Source: an uncultured Kingella sp. (GTDB taxonomy: Bacteria > Pseudomonadota > Gammaproteobacteria > Burkholderiales > Neisseriaceae). Taken from it: 12,884 bases of DNA. The notes below the pieces were generated by a model. It was not told the origin of the DNA, did no database searches, and saw only the letters and a list, made by a program, of their open reading frames with translations. The stretch spans positions 1-12,884 of the forward strand of contig CAKARD010000030.1 in assembly GCA_916720425.1 (NCBI GenBank), read 5' to 3'. Positions 7,367 through 12,884 of this stretch are shown one piece after another. Every line of letters starts with the position of its first letter. The first letter of the stretch is position 1. Made by a program: the position numbers and the translations under genes.

Positions 7367-7381
7367 ACATTGCTATGTTTG
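7364..7381. promoter_or_regulatory. 18-bp dyad overlapping the -35 of that promoter
   Basis: CAAACAT-TGCT-ATGTTTG: perfect 7-bp arms around a 4-bp centre. The left arm overlaps the -35 hexamer by 3 bp, a position suited to a repressor or activator site. No regulator can be named from the sequence. Confidence 0.4.
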
Positions 7382-7487
7382 AATCATTATGCCAAATATA
7401 GCTATCCAAAGAGCTAATGCGTTACAATAAAATTGAGTTATATTAGTATATTATATTAAAACAGACGAATACATCTTAAATTAACCT

Positions 7488-7513
7488 AATAGTTTTAATA
7501 TGTAAAAACTATT
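7488..7513. repeat. Inverted repeat upstream of avtA
   Basis: AATAGTTTT (7488-7496) and AAAACTATT (7505-7513) are perfect 9-bp arms around an 8-nt centre, 22 nt before the avtA ribosome-binding site AAGGA (7536-7540). It could be an operator or a leader hairpin. A clear avtA promoter with good spacing was not found; TTGAGT (7433-7438) is the best -35-like hexamer. The rest of the 243-nt gap is AT-rich without recognisable elements. Confidence 0.4.
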
Positions 7514-7548
7514 TCATGTAAAAAAGAAACTGACAAAGGAATCACAGA

Positions 7549-8832
7549 ATGAAATTCTCTCAATTTGGTCATAAATTCACCCAAAAGAGCGGTATTTTGC
7601 AATTAATGGACGATTTGGGTAACGCACTCAATAGCAATCAGCCTATTAATATGTTGGGTGGCGGCAATCCCGCGCGTATTGCTGCAGTAGATGAAGCGTA
7701 TGCAGCAGTATTGCAACACATTACACAATCTGATGTTGCTGTACAAAATGTGGGCAATTATTCTACACCACAAGGTGATGCGGGTCTGATTAATGCTTTG
7801 GTTGCATTTTTTCGCCGTGAATATGGTTGGGCTATTTCAGCAGATAATATTGCGTTAACCAATGGCTCACAAAATGCATTTTTCTATTTATTTAATTTAT
7901 TTGGTGGGGCATTTGATGATGGGGATAAGGCAATTTTGTTGCCACTTGCCCCCGAATATATTGGTTATGCCGATGCACATGTTAAAGGCCAACATTTTAT
8001 TACCGTTGCACCTCGTATTGAAGCCGTATCATATCAAGATCAAGAAGGTTTTTTTAAATATCGTGTAGATTTTGATGCGCTAGAAAATTTGCCAGAACTT
8101 GAAAACGGTCAAATAGGAGCCATCTGTTGTTCACGCCCAACCAATCCTACAGGCAATGTTTTAACCGATGATGAAATGGCACGTTTGGATATTTTGGCGC
8201 AAAAATACGGCATTCCACTGATTATTGATAATGCCTATGGTATGCCGTTTCCCAATATTATTTATAGTGATGCTACCCTTACTTGGCACGACAATATTAT
8301 TCTATGTTTTAGTTTGTCTAAAATTGGTTTGCCAGGAGCACGCACAGGTATTGTTTTAGCGACACCCAAAGTAATACAAGCCATTAGTAGTTTAAATGCA
8401 ATTGTAAATTTAGCCCCCACACGCTTTGGCGCAGCAATCGTGACACCTTTAATTGAAAATGGGTGTTTGGTTGAGTTATCTAACCAAGCTATTAAACCTT
8501 TTTATCAACGACAAGCTCATTTAGCCATTGAATTACTCAAACAAGAGTTAGGCGATTATCCTTTGCGTATTCACAAACCCGAAGGAGCAATATTTTTATG
8601 GTTATGGTTTGAAAATTTGCCCATTACATCACAAGAATTATACGAATGCTTAAAAGCAGAGGGGACATTAATTATTCCTGGTGAGTATTTTTTTGTGGGC
8701 TTAGATTACACAGATTATCACCATGCCCATGAATGCATACGCATGAGTATTGCGCAAGATGATGATACGCTGCGCAAAGGAATTGCCTGTATTGGCAAAG
8801 TGATTCGTAAACTTTACACAAAAAAAACATAA
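7549..8832 (+). CDS. avtA: Valine-pyruvate aminotransferase AvtA
   Basis: PLP-dependent class I aminotransferase that exchanges the amino group between valine and pyruvate, making alanine; cytoplasmic. It has 427 residues. It follows E. coli AvtA closely from memory throughout: FSQFGHKFTQKSGILQLMDDL at the start, MLGGGNPA, IALTNGSQNAFFYLFNLF, LPLAPEYIGYAD, SRPTNPTGNV, IPLIIDNAYGMPFP, the PLP-lysine motif SLSKIGLPGAR with lysine at codon 258, and KPEGAIFLWLWF. AAGGA (7536-7540) sits 8 nt before the ATG. The gene stands alone between a divergent solute-binding protein gene and a small secreted protein gene, with no other branched-chain amino acid genes nearby. Confidence 0.96.
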   Translation: MKFSQFGHKFTQKSGILQLMDDLGNALNSNQPINMLGGGNPARIAAVDEAYAAVLQHITQSDVAVQNVGNYSTPQGDAGLINALVAFFRREYGWAISADNIALTNGSQNAFFYLFNLFGGAFDDGDKAILLPLAPEYIGYADAHVKGQHFITVAPRIEAVSYQDQEGFFKYRVDFDALENLPELENGQIGAICCSRPTNPTGNVLTDDEMARLDILAQKYGIPLIIDNAYGMPFPNIIYSDATLTWHDNIILCFSLSKIGLPGARTGIVLATPKVIQAISSLNAIVNLAPTRFGAAIVTPLIENGCLVELSNQAIKPFYQRQAHLAIELLKQELGDYPLRIHKPEGAIFLWLWFENLPITSQELYECLKAEGTLIIPGEYFFVGLDYTDYHHAHECIRMSIAQDDDTLRKGIACIGKVIRKLYTKKT

Positions 8833-8901
8833 ATAAACTTATCTATCCCAATTTTTTGTATATTATTCGTTTCTCTATTATGTATTAAAAGGAAATACAT
8901 T

Positions 8902-9204
8902 ATGTTGAATATTACTCGTGTCGCTTTAATGTTGGCTATGGCAGCTGCAACCACACCTGTTTTGGCAGATAACGATCACTTGTATTATGAACAAAATCGT
9001 AGCCAATACATCACCTATGAAAAAGCTTCACAAATTGCTACAGAAGCTACAGGTGGCGGACAGGTTACCGATATTGAATTTGATCGCAGCCTCTCACAAG
9101 CCGATCATTTTGATGTAGAAGTGCGTAAACCTAATGGTCAAGAATATGATGTTAAAATTGACGCTAAAACAGGCAAAGTTATTTCTAAACGCTTAGATGA
9201 TTAA
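8902..9204 (+). CDS. Small secreted PepSY-domain protein
   Basis: A 100-residue protein with a cleavable signal peptide (hydrophobic RVALMLAMAAATTPVLA, likely cut after A22). The mature part fits a single PepSY domain: YITYEKASQIATEATGGGQVTDIEFD, then a strand-rich YDVKIDAKTGKVISKRLDD, where DAKTGKV is the typical closing motif. It is therefore a periplasmic or surface protein; PepSY domains are known as protease-inhibitory or regulatory modules, but no protease or two-component gene is adjacent. AAGGAA lies about 8 nt before the ATG. It starts 69 nt after avtA and is followed by a strong terminator, so it may be transcribed with avtA or from an unseen promoter. Confidence 0.85.
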   Translation: MLNITRVALMLAMAAATTPVLADNDHLYYEQNRSQYITYEKASQIATEATGGGQVTDIEFDRSLSQADHFDVEVRKPNGQEYDVKIDAKTGKVISKRLDD

Positions 9205-9216
9205 TCATACTTTTGC

Positions 9217-9232
9217 CCTCTTATCAAAGAGG
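9217..9232. repeat. Small hairpin after the PepSY gene
   Basis: CCTCTT-ATCA-AAGAGG: perfect 6-bp stem with a tetraloop, 12 nt after the stop codon. No U-run follows. Confidence 0.4.
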
Positions 9233-9246
9233 ATATCATGACATCA

Positions 9247-9286
9247 GGTTATAGTGAACAGCTTATTCACTATAACCATTTTTATT
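9247..9286 (+). terminator. Intrinsic terminator of the PepSY (avtA) transcript
   Basis: GGTTATAGTGAA (9247-9258) and TTCACTATAACC (9266-9277) form a perfect 12-bp stem with a 7-nt loop, followed by ATTTTTATT. On the minus strand there is no U-run after the stem, but it may still help end metQ transcription, whose stop codon is just 12 nt to the right. Confidence 0.85.
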
Positions 9287-9288
9287 AA

Positions 9289-10146
9289 TTATTGCGCGAT
9301 GCTGGCAGCACTGGCTTCTTTAATCGCATTAGTAGCACTGTCCTCATTCCAATTAGCTGGAAATTTATAACCTACATATTTAGTTTTGGCAAAGGACTTA
9401 AACTCATCACTATTATACGCGTTGGTAACATCTTTTACCCACTTACTGTCTTTATCTGCCCGACGCACGGCCGACCAGTTTACATAAGCAAAACTGGGTT
9501 CCAAAAACAAAGTATCAGTTAATTTCATGCCACTAGACATGGCATAATTACCATTCACAATTGCAAAATCTACATCAGAGCGACTTCGTGGCAAATTGGC
9601 CGCTTCCATTTCTACCAGTTGGATATTTTTAGTATTTTCGGCAATATCTGCTTTGCTCGCTTTCAGTGGATCAATGCCCTCTTTAAGTTTAATCCAACCC
9701 AATTCATTTAACATCACCAAACCACGTGCAAAATTAGAAGGATCATTAGCCAATGATACCGTGCTACCATCTTTGACCTGATCCAACGCAGTTAATTTAC
9801 CTGCATAAATACCTAATGGCGCAGTAGGAACTTGGAATACTTCAACTAAATCCAAATTGTGTTCTGCTTTAAAGCTATCTAAATAAGGTTTGTGTTGAAA
9901 AATATTAATATCAATGGCATTATCTGCCAAAGCTTGATTTGGCGTAACATAATCAGGAAATTCAGTAATGGTTACTTTATAGCCTTGTTTTTCTAAAATG
10001 CCTTTAATACTTTCACGCACTTGATCACCAAAATCTCCTGGAGTCACGCCAAAGCGGATTTCGGCTTTTTCTGTTGTTGAACCACCACAAGCCGATAAGG
10101 CTAATGCCACAATCCCTAAAAGAGAAAGTTTCCATACAGTTTTCAT
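9289..10146 (-). CDS. metQ: Methionine ABC transporter substrate-binding lipoprotein MetQ
   Basis: Methionine-binding lipoprotein delivering substrate to MetNI, in the periplasm and anchored by lipid. It has 285 residues. The signal is MKTVWKLSLLGIVALALSAC with lipobox LSAC ending at C20; the mature part starts with the NlpA/MetQ pattern EIRFGVTPGDFGDQV and contains TEFPDYVTPNQALADNAIDINIFQHKPYLD, the typical MetQ core. I use the ATG at 10146 because GGGAG lies about 9 nt before it; the longer opening at 10161 would need a TTG start that overlaps that very ribosome-binding site. It is the third gene of metN-metI-metQ, 20 nt after metI. The neisserial homologue is known as a surface-detectable antigen (GNA1946). 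Confidence 0.95.
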   Translation of the reverse strand: MKTVWKLSLLGIVALALSACGGSTTEKAEIRFGVTPGDFGDQVRESIKGILEKQGYKVTITEFPDYVTPNQALADNAIDINIFQHKPYLDSFKAEHNLDLVEVFQVPTAPLGIYAGKLTALDQVKDGSTVSLANDPSNFARGLVMLNELGWIKLKEGIDPLKASKADIAENTKNIQLVEMEAANLPRSRSDVDFAIVNGNYAMSSGMKLTDTLFLEPSFAYVNWSAVRRADKDSKWVKDVTNAYNSDEFKSFAKTKYVGYKFPANWNEDSATNAIKEASAASIAQ

Positions 10147-10166
10147 AAAATATTCTCCCAAAAAGG

Positions 10167-10832
10167 TTAACGTTTATTGAGTTTATTAGCAAGCCAATTA
10201 CCCAAACTTTGAATAATAATAACCATTAATGACAGTAAAATCACTACAGCTGTCATCACATCAGGCATATAACGTTGGTGACCATAGCGTATACCCAAAT
10301 CTCCAATGCCACCACCGCCAATCATGCCAGCAGCGGCACTTTCTCCCAAAATCGCAATGGTTAAAATGGTTACGCTTAACACCAAGCCTGAACGCGCTTC
10401 ATTAAGCAATACCTTAAAAATAATTGTCAATCGTGATGCGCCCATTGCCTGTGCCGCTTCTATTACACCACGTGGAATTTCTTTCAGATTTTGTTCCACC
10501 AAACGCGCAAAATAAAAACTTGCCGCCGTACTCAACGATACGCATGCTGCTACAGGTCCAAATGTCGTCCCCACGATCAAACGTGTCAGTGGCATTAATA
10601 CAATCATCAAAATCACAAATGGAAAAGAACGCATAAAATTCACCAAAATACCTAATAATTGGTGTATAGGGCGATGAGCAAAAATCTGTCCATCGGCACT
10701 GGTGAATAAAAATATACCTAACAAACCACCCAAGATCACGCCCACCACAGTAGAAATTCCCACCATTGTTAACGTTTGTCCCAAGGCTTGATAAAAGTCA
10801 GGCAATAATTTTTGAATATTATCTAGATTCAT
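10167..10832 (-). CDS. metI: Methionine ABC transporter permease MetI
   Basis: Inner-membrane permease of the MetNIQ importer, 221 residues with five hydrophobic segments, as expected. The coupling EAA-type loop reads GVIEAAQAMGASRLTIIFKV near residues 122-142. Conserved neighbours NFMRSFPFVILMIVLMPLTRLIVGT and GESAAAGMIGGGGIGDLGIRYGHQRY are typical of MetI. The ATG at 10832 has AGGA about 7 nt upstream, located around the metN stop, and only 8 nt separate the two genes, indicating tight co-translation. The stop is followed 20 nt later by metQ. Confidence 0.96.
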   Translation of the reverse strand: MNLDNIQKLLPDFYQALGQTLTMVGISTVVGVILGGLLGIFLFTSADGQIFAHRPIHQLLGILVNFMRSFPFVILMIVLMPLTRLIVGTTFGPVAACVSLSTAASFYFARLVEQNLKEIPRGVIEAAQAMGASRLTIIFKVLLNEARSGLVLSVTILTIAILGESAAAGMIGGGGIGDLGIRYGHQRYMPDVMTAVVILLSLMVIIIQSLGNWLANKLNKR

Positions 10833-10840
10833 TATATATC

Positions 10841-11578
10841 CTAATCATCACGCAAAAGTTCTTTGCCAATGGCAGATTGTGCCAAAATCATACCATCTTG
10901 CACTTGTGCCACTTCCAATAACTGTCCCTGATGTAATAATGCCGTGCGATGACACAGTTTCTTAATCACGCCCATTTCGTGCGTTACAATCACAACTGTT
11001 ACATTAAAACGCGTATTAATTTCTTTTAAACAACTCAACACACTACGCGTGGTAATCGGATCAAGAGCAGAAGTTGGTTCGTCAGCCAAAATAACTTTTG
11101 GATTAGGAGCAAGCGCACGAGCAATGCCCACACGTTGCTTTTGCCCACCTGATAACTGTGCAGGATAATGTTTAGCCCGTTCAGTTAAATCTACAATTTC
11201 TAAACACTCTGCCACACGAAAATGGATTTTATTTTTATCCCAACCCGCGATTTCCAAAGCAAACGCCACATTTTCTGCTACTGTACGATTGCTTAACAAA
11301 TTAAATTGCTGAAAAACCATACCAATATTTTGTCGCGCATGGCGTAATAACGCAGGTGATAGTGCTGTTAAATCCTGTCCATTTACCCACACCTTGCCTG
11401 TATCAGGGCGTTCTAATAAATTAATTAAACGCAGTAAGGTTGATTTACCCGCACCAGAATAGCCCATTAAACCAAAAATTTCACCTTGTTCTATTTCTAA
11501 AGATAAAGGTTCCACCGCGTTAAACCAAGTTTTATCACGCGTTTGAAATTTTTTGGAAACATTTTCTAATATAATCAT
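10841..11578 (-). CDS. metN: Methionine ABC transporter ATP-binding protein MetN, short form
   Basis: ATPase of the methionine importer. It has 245 residues. Motifs: Walker A GYSGAGKST (39-47), Q-loop FQQFNLL (89-95), signature LSGGQKQRVGIARAL (142-156), Walker B VILADEPTSALD (162-173) and H-loop H200. Enterobacterial MetN is about 343 residues because of a C-terminal NIL (ACT-like) domain that senses methionine and inhibits transport; this protein ends right after the nucleotide-binding domain. The stop is clean and metI follows at once, so this is not a visible truncation; the neisserial homologue is, as I recall, also short. No ribosome-binding site is visible before the ATG; instead a 13-codon frame ends 2 nt upstream (see separate entry). 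First gene of metNIQ. Confidence 0.95.
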   Translation of the reverse strand: MIILENVSKKFQTRDKTWFNAVEPLSLEIEQGEIFGLMGYSGAGKSTLLRLINLLERPDTGKVWVNGQDLTALSPALLRHARQNIGMVFQQFNLLSNRTVAENVAFALEIAGWDKNKIHFRVAECLEIVDLTERAKHYPAQLSGGQKQRVGIARALAPNPKVILADEPTSALDPITTRSVLSCLKEINTRFNVTVVIVTHEMGVIKKLCHRTALLHQGQLLEVAQVQDGMILAQSAIGKELLRDD

Positions 11579-11580
11579 AA

Positions 11581-11622
11581 TTATCTAAAATAATAAAACC
11601 CGTAGCAACAAGCAACGGGCAT
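11581..11622 (-). CDS. Putative 13-codon leader frame upstream of metN
   Basis: ATG to TAA encoding MPVACCYGFYYFR, ending 2 nt before the metN ATG. The two adjacent Cys codons (TGT TGC) lie in the loop of a terminator-like hairpin, and the frame runs through its U-rich tail. The closest ribosome-binding-like bases (AAAGAG) are too far upstream, so initiation would be weak. The support is position: metN has no obvious ribosome-binding site of its own, so termination-reinitiation from this frame is an attractive way to start it. The coding nature is inferred, not shown. Confidence 0.3.
   Translation of the reverse strand: MPVACCYGFYYFR
11587..11622 (-). promoter_or_regulatory. Terminator-like hairpin (attenuator candidate) in the metNIQ leader
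   Basis: On the minus strand: CCCGT (11603-11599 on the complementary side read as 11619-11615), a T-T mismatch, GC/GC, loop TTGTT, then ACGGG, followed by TTTTATTATTTT. It occupies + strand bases 11599-11619 with the U-rich tail reaching about 11587. It lies in the 5' untranslated region, just before metN, where an ordinary terminator would shut off the operon. Confidence 0.5.
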
Positions 11623-11658
11623 AATTTAATATAGATTAATACTCTTTCACGTTTAGCT

Positions 11659-11672
11659 GTTTGCCCGCAAAC
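11659..11672 (-). promoter_or_regulatory. Upstream leader hairpin, possible antiterminator partner
   Basis: Minus-strand RNA GTTTG-CGGG-CAAAC. Its GCGGGCA segment (complement of 11662-11668) can instead pair with UGCCCGU (complement of 11615-11621), the 5' arm of the terminator-like hairpin: seven pairs with one G-U. The two pairings exclude each other, the usual logic of attenuation. Confidence 0.35.
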
Positions 11673-11704
11673 TGTGCAAAATCGGTTAAAACTACAAGAT
11701 AAGC

Positions 11705-11733
11705 AATGTAACGATAATGCATTATCCTGTCAA
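11705..11733 (-). promoter_or_regulatory. metNIQ promoter
   Basis: On the minus strand: perfect -35 TTGACA (11733-11728), 17-nt spacer, -10 TACATT (11710-11705). Transcription would start near 11698, giving a leader of about 120 nt before metN. Confidence 0.75.
11713..11726. promoter_or_regulatory. Perfect 14-bp palindrome in the metNIQ promoter spacer
   Basis: GATAATGCATTATC is its own reverse complement and fills most of the 17-nt spacer between -35 and -10, an ideal place for a repressor dimer. GATAAT/ATTATC are also the repeat units of Fur-type boxes, but the third unit of a full Fur box is absent. The regulator is unidentified. Confidence 0.5.
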
Positions 11734-11797
11734 TACACATTCATCATATACATAATAAATTATAGCAAATTAAAATTTAAATTATTAATAATATAAA

Positions 11798-11826
11798 TTG
11801 CAAAATAATTTTTAATAGTTTATTAT
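11798..11826 (+). promoter_or_regulatory. Promoter of the peroxiredoxin-glutaredoxin gene
   Basis: TTGCAA (11798-11803), 17-nt spacer, TATTAT (11821-11826), preceded by very AT-rich DNA that may act as an UP element. The start would lie about 33 nt before the gene. No OxyR or PerR type site was recognised. Together with the metNIQ promoter this accounts for the 288-nt divergent gap. Confidence 0.65.
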
Positions 11827-11866
11827 TCTCCCCGTTATAAACCAAACAATTTAATTGGAGAAAATT

Positions 11867-12619
11867 ATGTCAGTTAACATTAAAACTGCTGCTGAATTAG
11901 AAGGCAAAAATGTTCCTTCAGTTGTATTCCATACACGTCAAGATGATGCTTGGGTAGATGTTTCTACTGATGATTTATTTAAAGGTAAAACAGTAGTTGT
12001 ATTCTCTTTACCTGGTGCGTTTACGCCTACTTGTTCTTCTACTCATTTACCACGTTACAATGAATTGGCTGCCGAATTTAAAAAACGCGGTGTAGATGAT
12101 ATTATTTGTATTTCTGTTAACGACACTTTTGTCATGAATGCTTGGTTGGCTGATCAAGATGCAGAAAATATCACTGTTGTGCCTGATGGTAATGGTGAAT
12201 TCACTAAAGGCATGGGTATGTTAGTTAGCAAGGAACAATTAGGTTTTGGCGATCGTTCATGGCGTTATTCTATGCTGGTAAAAGATGGCAAAATTGAAAA
12301 AATGTTCATTGAACCAGTAAAAGATGGTGATCCCTTTGAAGTATCTGATGCGGATACCATGTTAAAATACATTGATCCAAAATGGGAACCTCATGAATCA
12401 GTATCTATCATCACCAAACCAGGTTGTCCATTCTGCGCCAAAGCTAAAGCATTGTTGAAAGAAAAAGGTTATGCATTTGAAGAAATCGTATTAGGTCGTG
12501 ATGCTTCTATCACTTCTGTACGTGCCATCACTGGTAAAGCAACTGCACCTCAAGTATTTATTGGTGGTAAATACATCGGTGGTAGCGAAGATTTAGAAGC
12601 TTATTTTGCTAAGAAATAA
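11867..12619 (+). CDS. Peroxiredoxin-glutaredoxin fusion protein (hybrid peroxidase)
   Basis: Glutathione-dependent peroxidase that reduces hydrogen peroxide and alkyl hydroperoxides, with its own glutaredoxin reducing the peroxiredoxin part; cytoplasmic. It has 250 residues. The N-terminal peroxiredoxin domain (about 1-165) has the peroxidatic motif PGAFTPTCSSTHLP with C56; the C-terminal glutaredoxin domain (about 177-250) has the redox motif C187-P-F-C190 in TKPGCPFCAKAK, then TAPQVFIGGKYIGGSEDL, the glutathione-binding region. The domain fusion is typical of Neisseria and Haemophilus. The ATG at 11867 follows GGAG (11857-11860) at 6 nt; a longer opening at 11855 would need a TTG within that ribosome-binding site. 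Codon use is close to its neighbours. The gene is transcribed alone and is divergent from metNIQ. Confidence 0.97.
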   Translation: MSVNIKTAAELEGKNVPSVVFHTRQDDAWVDVSTDDLFKGKTVVVFSLPGAFTPTCSSTHLPRYNELAAEFKKRGVDDIICISVNDTFVMNAWLADQDAENITVVPDGNGEFTKGMGMLVSKEQLGFGDRSWRYSMLVKDGKIEKMFIEPVKDGDPFEVSDADTMLKYIDPKWEPHESVSIITKPGCPFCAKAKALLKEKGYAFEEIVLGRDASITSVRAITGKATAPQVFIGGKYIGGSEDLEAYFAKK

Positions 12620-12658
12620 TTTTATTTTTTAAAATAGCTCCTTAATTCCTATTTAAGT

Positions 12659-12693
12659 GGTGTAACAGTTTTCTCCTCCTTTTCTGTTACACC
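12659..12693. repeat. Inverted repeat with pyrimidine-only loop after prx-grx
   Basis: GGTGTAACAG (12659-12668) and CTGTTACACC (12684-12693) are perfect 10-bp arms; the 15-nt loop contains only C and T, and the right arm runs into a C-run. No U-tract follows. On the other strand the loop is purine-only and includes GGAGG. Confidence 0.5.
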
Positions 12694-12709
12694 CCCCGAT
12701 TGGTTTTAT

Positions 12710-12768
12710 AACCATTCGGGCAAGCAAATGTTGATATGTTTGTTTGCCCGAATGGTTTATTATTTTAT
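12710..12768 (+). terminator. Long hairpin, probable terminator of prx-grx
   Basis: AACCATTCGGGCAAGCAAA (12710-12728) pairs over 19 bp with 12739-12757 (one G-U pair), 10-nt loop, followed by TATTATTTTA. The length exceeds what a terminator needs, and the left part can also pair with TGGTT at 12701-12705, giving an alternative small hairpin. Apart from these elements and the insertion-sequence end, the 265 nt after prx-grx hold no gene that I can support. Confidence 0.6.
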
Positions 12769-12810
12769 GTGAATAATAAAAATTATCTTCGTTTGGAAGA
12801 AATAGAAATA

Positions 12811-12884
12811 GAGACCTTTGCAAAATTCCTCTTCCCCAACAGCCGAAATCCAAACACAGGTTTTCGGCTGTTTTTGTTTCAAAT
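12811..12884 (-). mobile_element. End of an IS5-family insertion sequence, continuing beyond the window
   Basis: GAGACCTTTGCAAAATTCC (12811-12829) matches the terminal inverted repeat of common Neisseria IS5-group elements (IS1106-like), and the following bases with the CAGCCGAAA...TTTTCGGCTG hairpin also match what I recall of the inside of such elements. Only 74 bp are visible; in those elements this end lies beyond the transposase stop, so the transposase should be encoded on the minus strand to the right. The target duplication cannot be checked because the other end is outside the window. Confidence 0.75.
12838..12875 (+). terminator. Inward-facing terminator within the insertion-sequence end
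   Basis: AACAGCCGAAA (12838-12848) and TTTCGGCTGTT (12862-12872) form a perfect 11-bp stem with a 13-nt loop, followed by TTT (T-run to 12875). It would stop transcription entering the element from prx-grx. Confidence 0.65.

Noticed and set aside
8833..8901. Promoter for the PepSY gene between avtA and its start
   Set aside because: TTGTAT and TATTAT are present but only 14 nt apart; the spacing is too short to claim a promoter.
9238..9288. 16-codon frame MTSGYSEQLIHYNHFY after the PepSY gene, with AGAGGA before its ATG
   Set aside because: It consists almost entirely of the perfect terminator stem, so its sequence is explained by the hairpin; no other coding evidence.
10160..10161. Longer MetQ start at a TTG upstream of the signal peptide
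   Set aside because: The TTG overlaps the GGGAG ribosome-binding site of the ATG at 10146, which gives a normal lipoprotein signal at the very N-terminus.
11579..11700. A known SAM or other methionine riboswitch in the metN leader
   Set aside because: I could not match the leader to any SAM riboswitch core; only two short hairpins and their alternative pairing are visible.
12653..12853. 66-codon minus-strand frame after prx-grx
   Set aside because: It covers two long hairpins and the insertion-sequence boundary, has no recognisable domain, and its composition follows the repeats.

Overview
This 12.9 kb, AT-rich window (roughly 40% G+C by eye) looks like chromosomal DNA of a member of the Neisseriaceae. 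The main reasons are the fused peroxiredoxin-glutaredoxin gene, the metNIQ operon with a short MetN, an IhfA close to the neisserial form, and a right edge that begins with a 19-bp inverted-repeat end of the kind carried by neisserial IS5-family elements. Two copies of GCTGCCTGAA inside mnmG match the core of a DNA-uptake-sequence dialect that I recall from the Simonsiella branch, so that branch is a reasonable but unproven guess.

Layout, left to right. Positions 1-1774 hold the lipoprotein-release ABC transporter: a permease cut by the window edge, overlapped by lolD. Convergent to it is mnmG (tRNA wobble uridine modification, minus strand). Divergent from mnmG are slyD (peptidyl-prolyl isomerase and metallochaperone), maf (nucleotide pyrophosphatase) and an RDD membrane protein 3 nt after maf. 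Next come ihfA and an overlapping small MerR-like gene, then tRNA-Pro(GGG), whose promoter starts inside the MerR-like gene. Two terminators, one per strand, separate this block from a minus-strand lipoprotein solute-binding protein without transporter partners. Reading rightward again are avtA (alanine-valine aminotransferase) and a small secreted PepSY protein, closed by a strong terminator. The minus-strand metN-metI-metQ operon (methionine import) follows, and finally the plus-strand prx-grx peroxidase gene, hairpin-rich noncoding DNA, and the first 74 bp of an insertion sequence.

Most genes are housekeeping. The least ordinary part is the roughly 155-nt leader and promoter of metNIQ (11579-11733). 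It has a near-consensus promoter whose spacer contains a perfect 14-bp palindrome, then a leader with two mutually exclusive hairpins, the second terminator-like. A 13-codon reading frame with tandem Cys codons runs through that terminator and stops 2 nt before a metN start that lacks a visible ribosome-binding site. I infer a two-layer control (operator plus attenuation/translational coupling). It needs comparative and experimental testing.

No CRISPR array, phage gene or toxin-antitoxin pair is visible.
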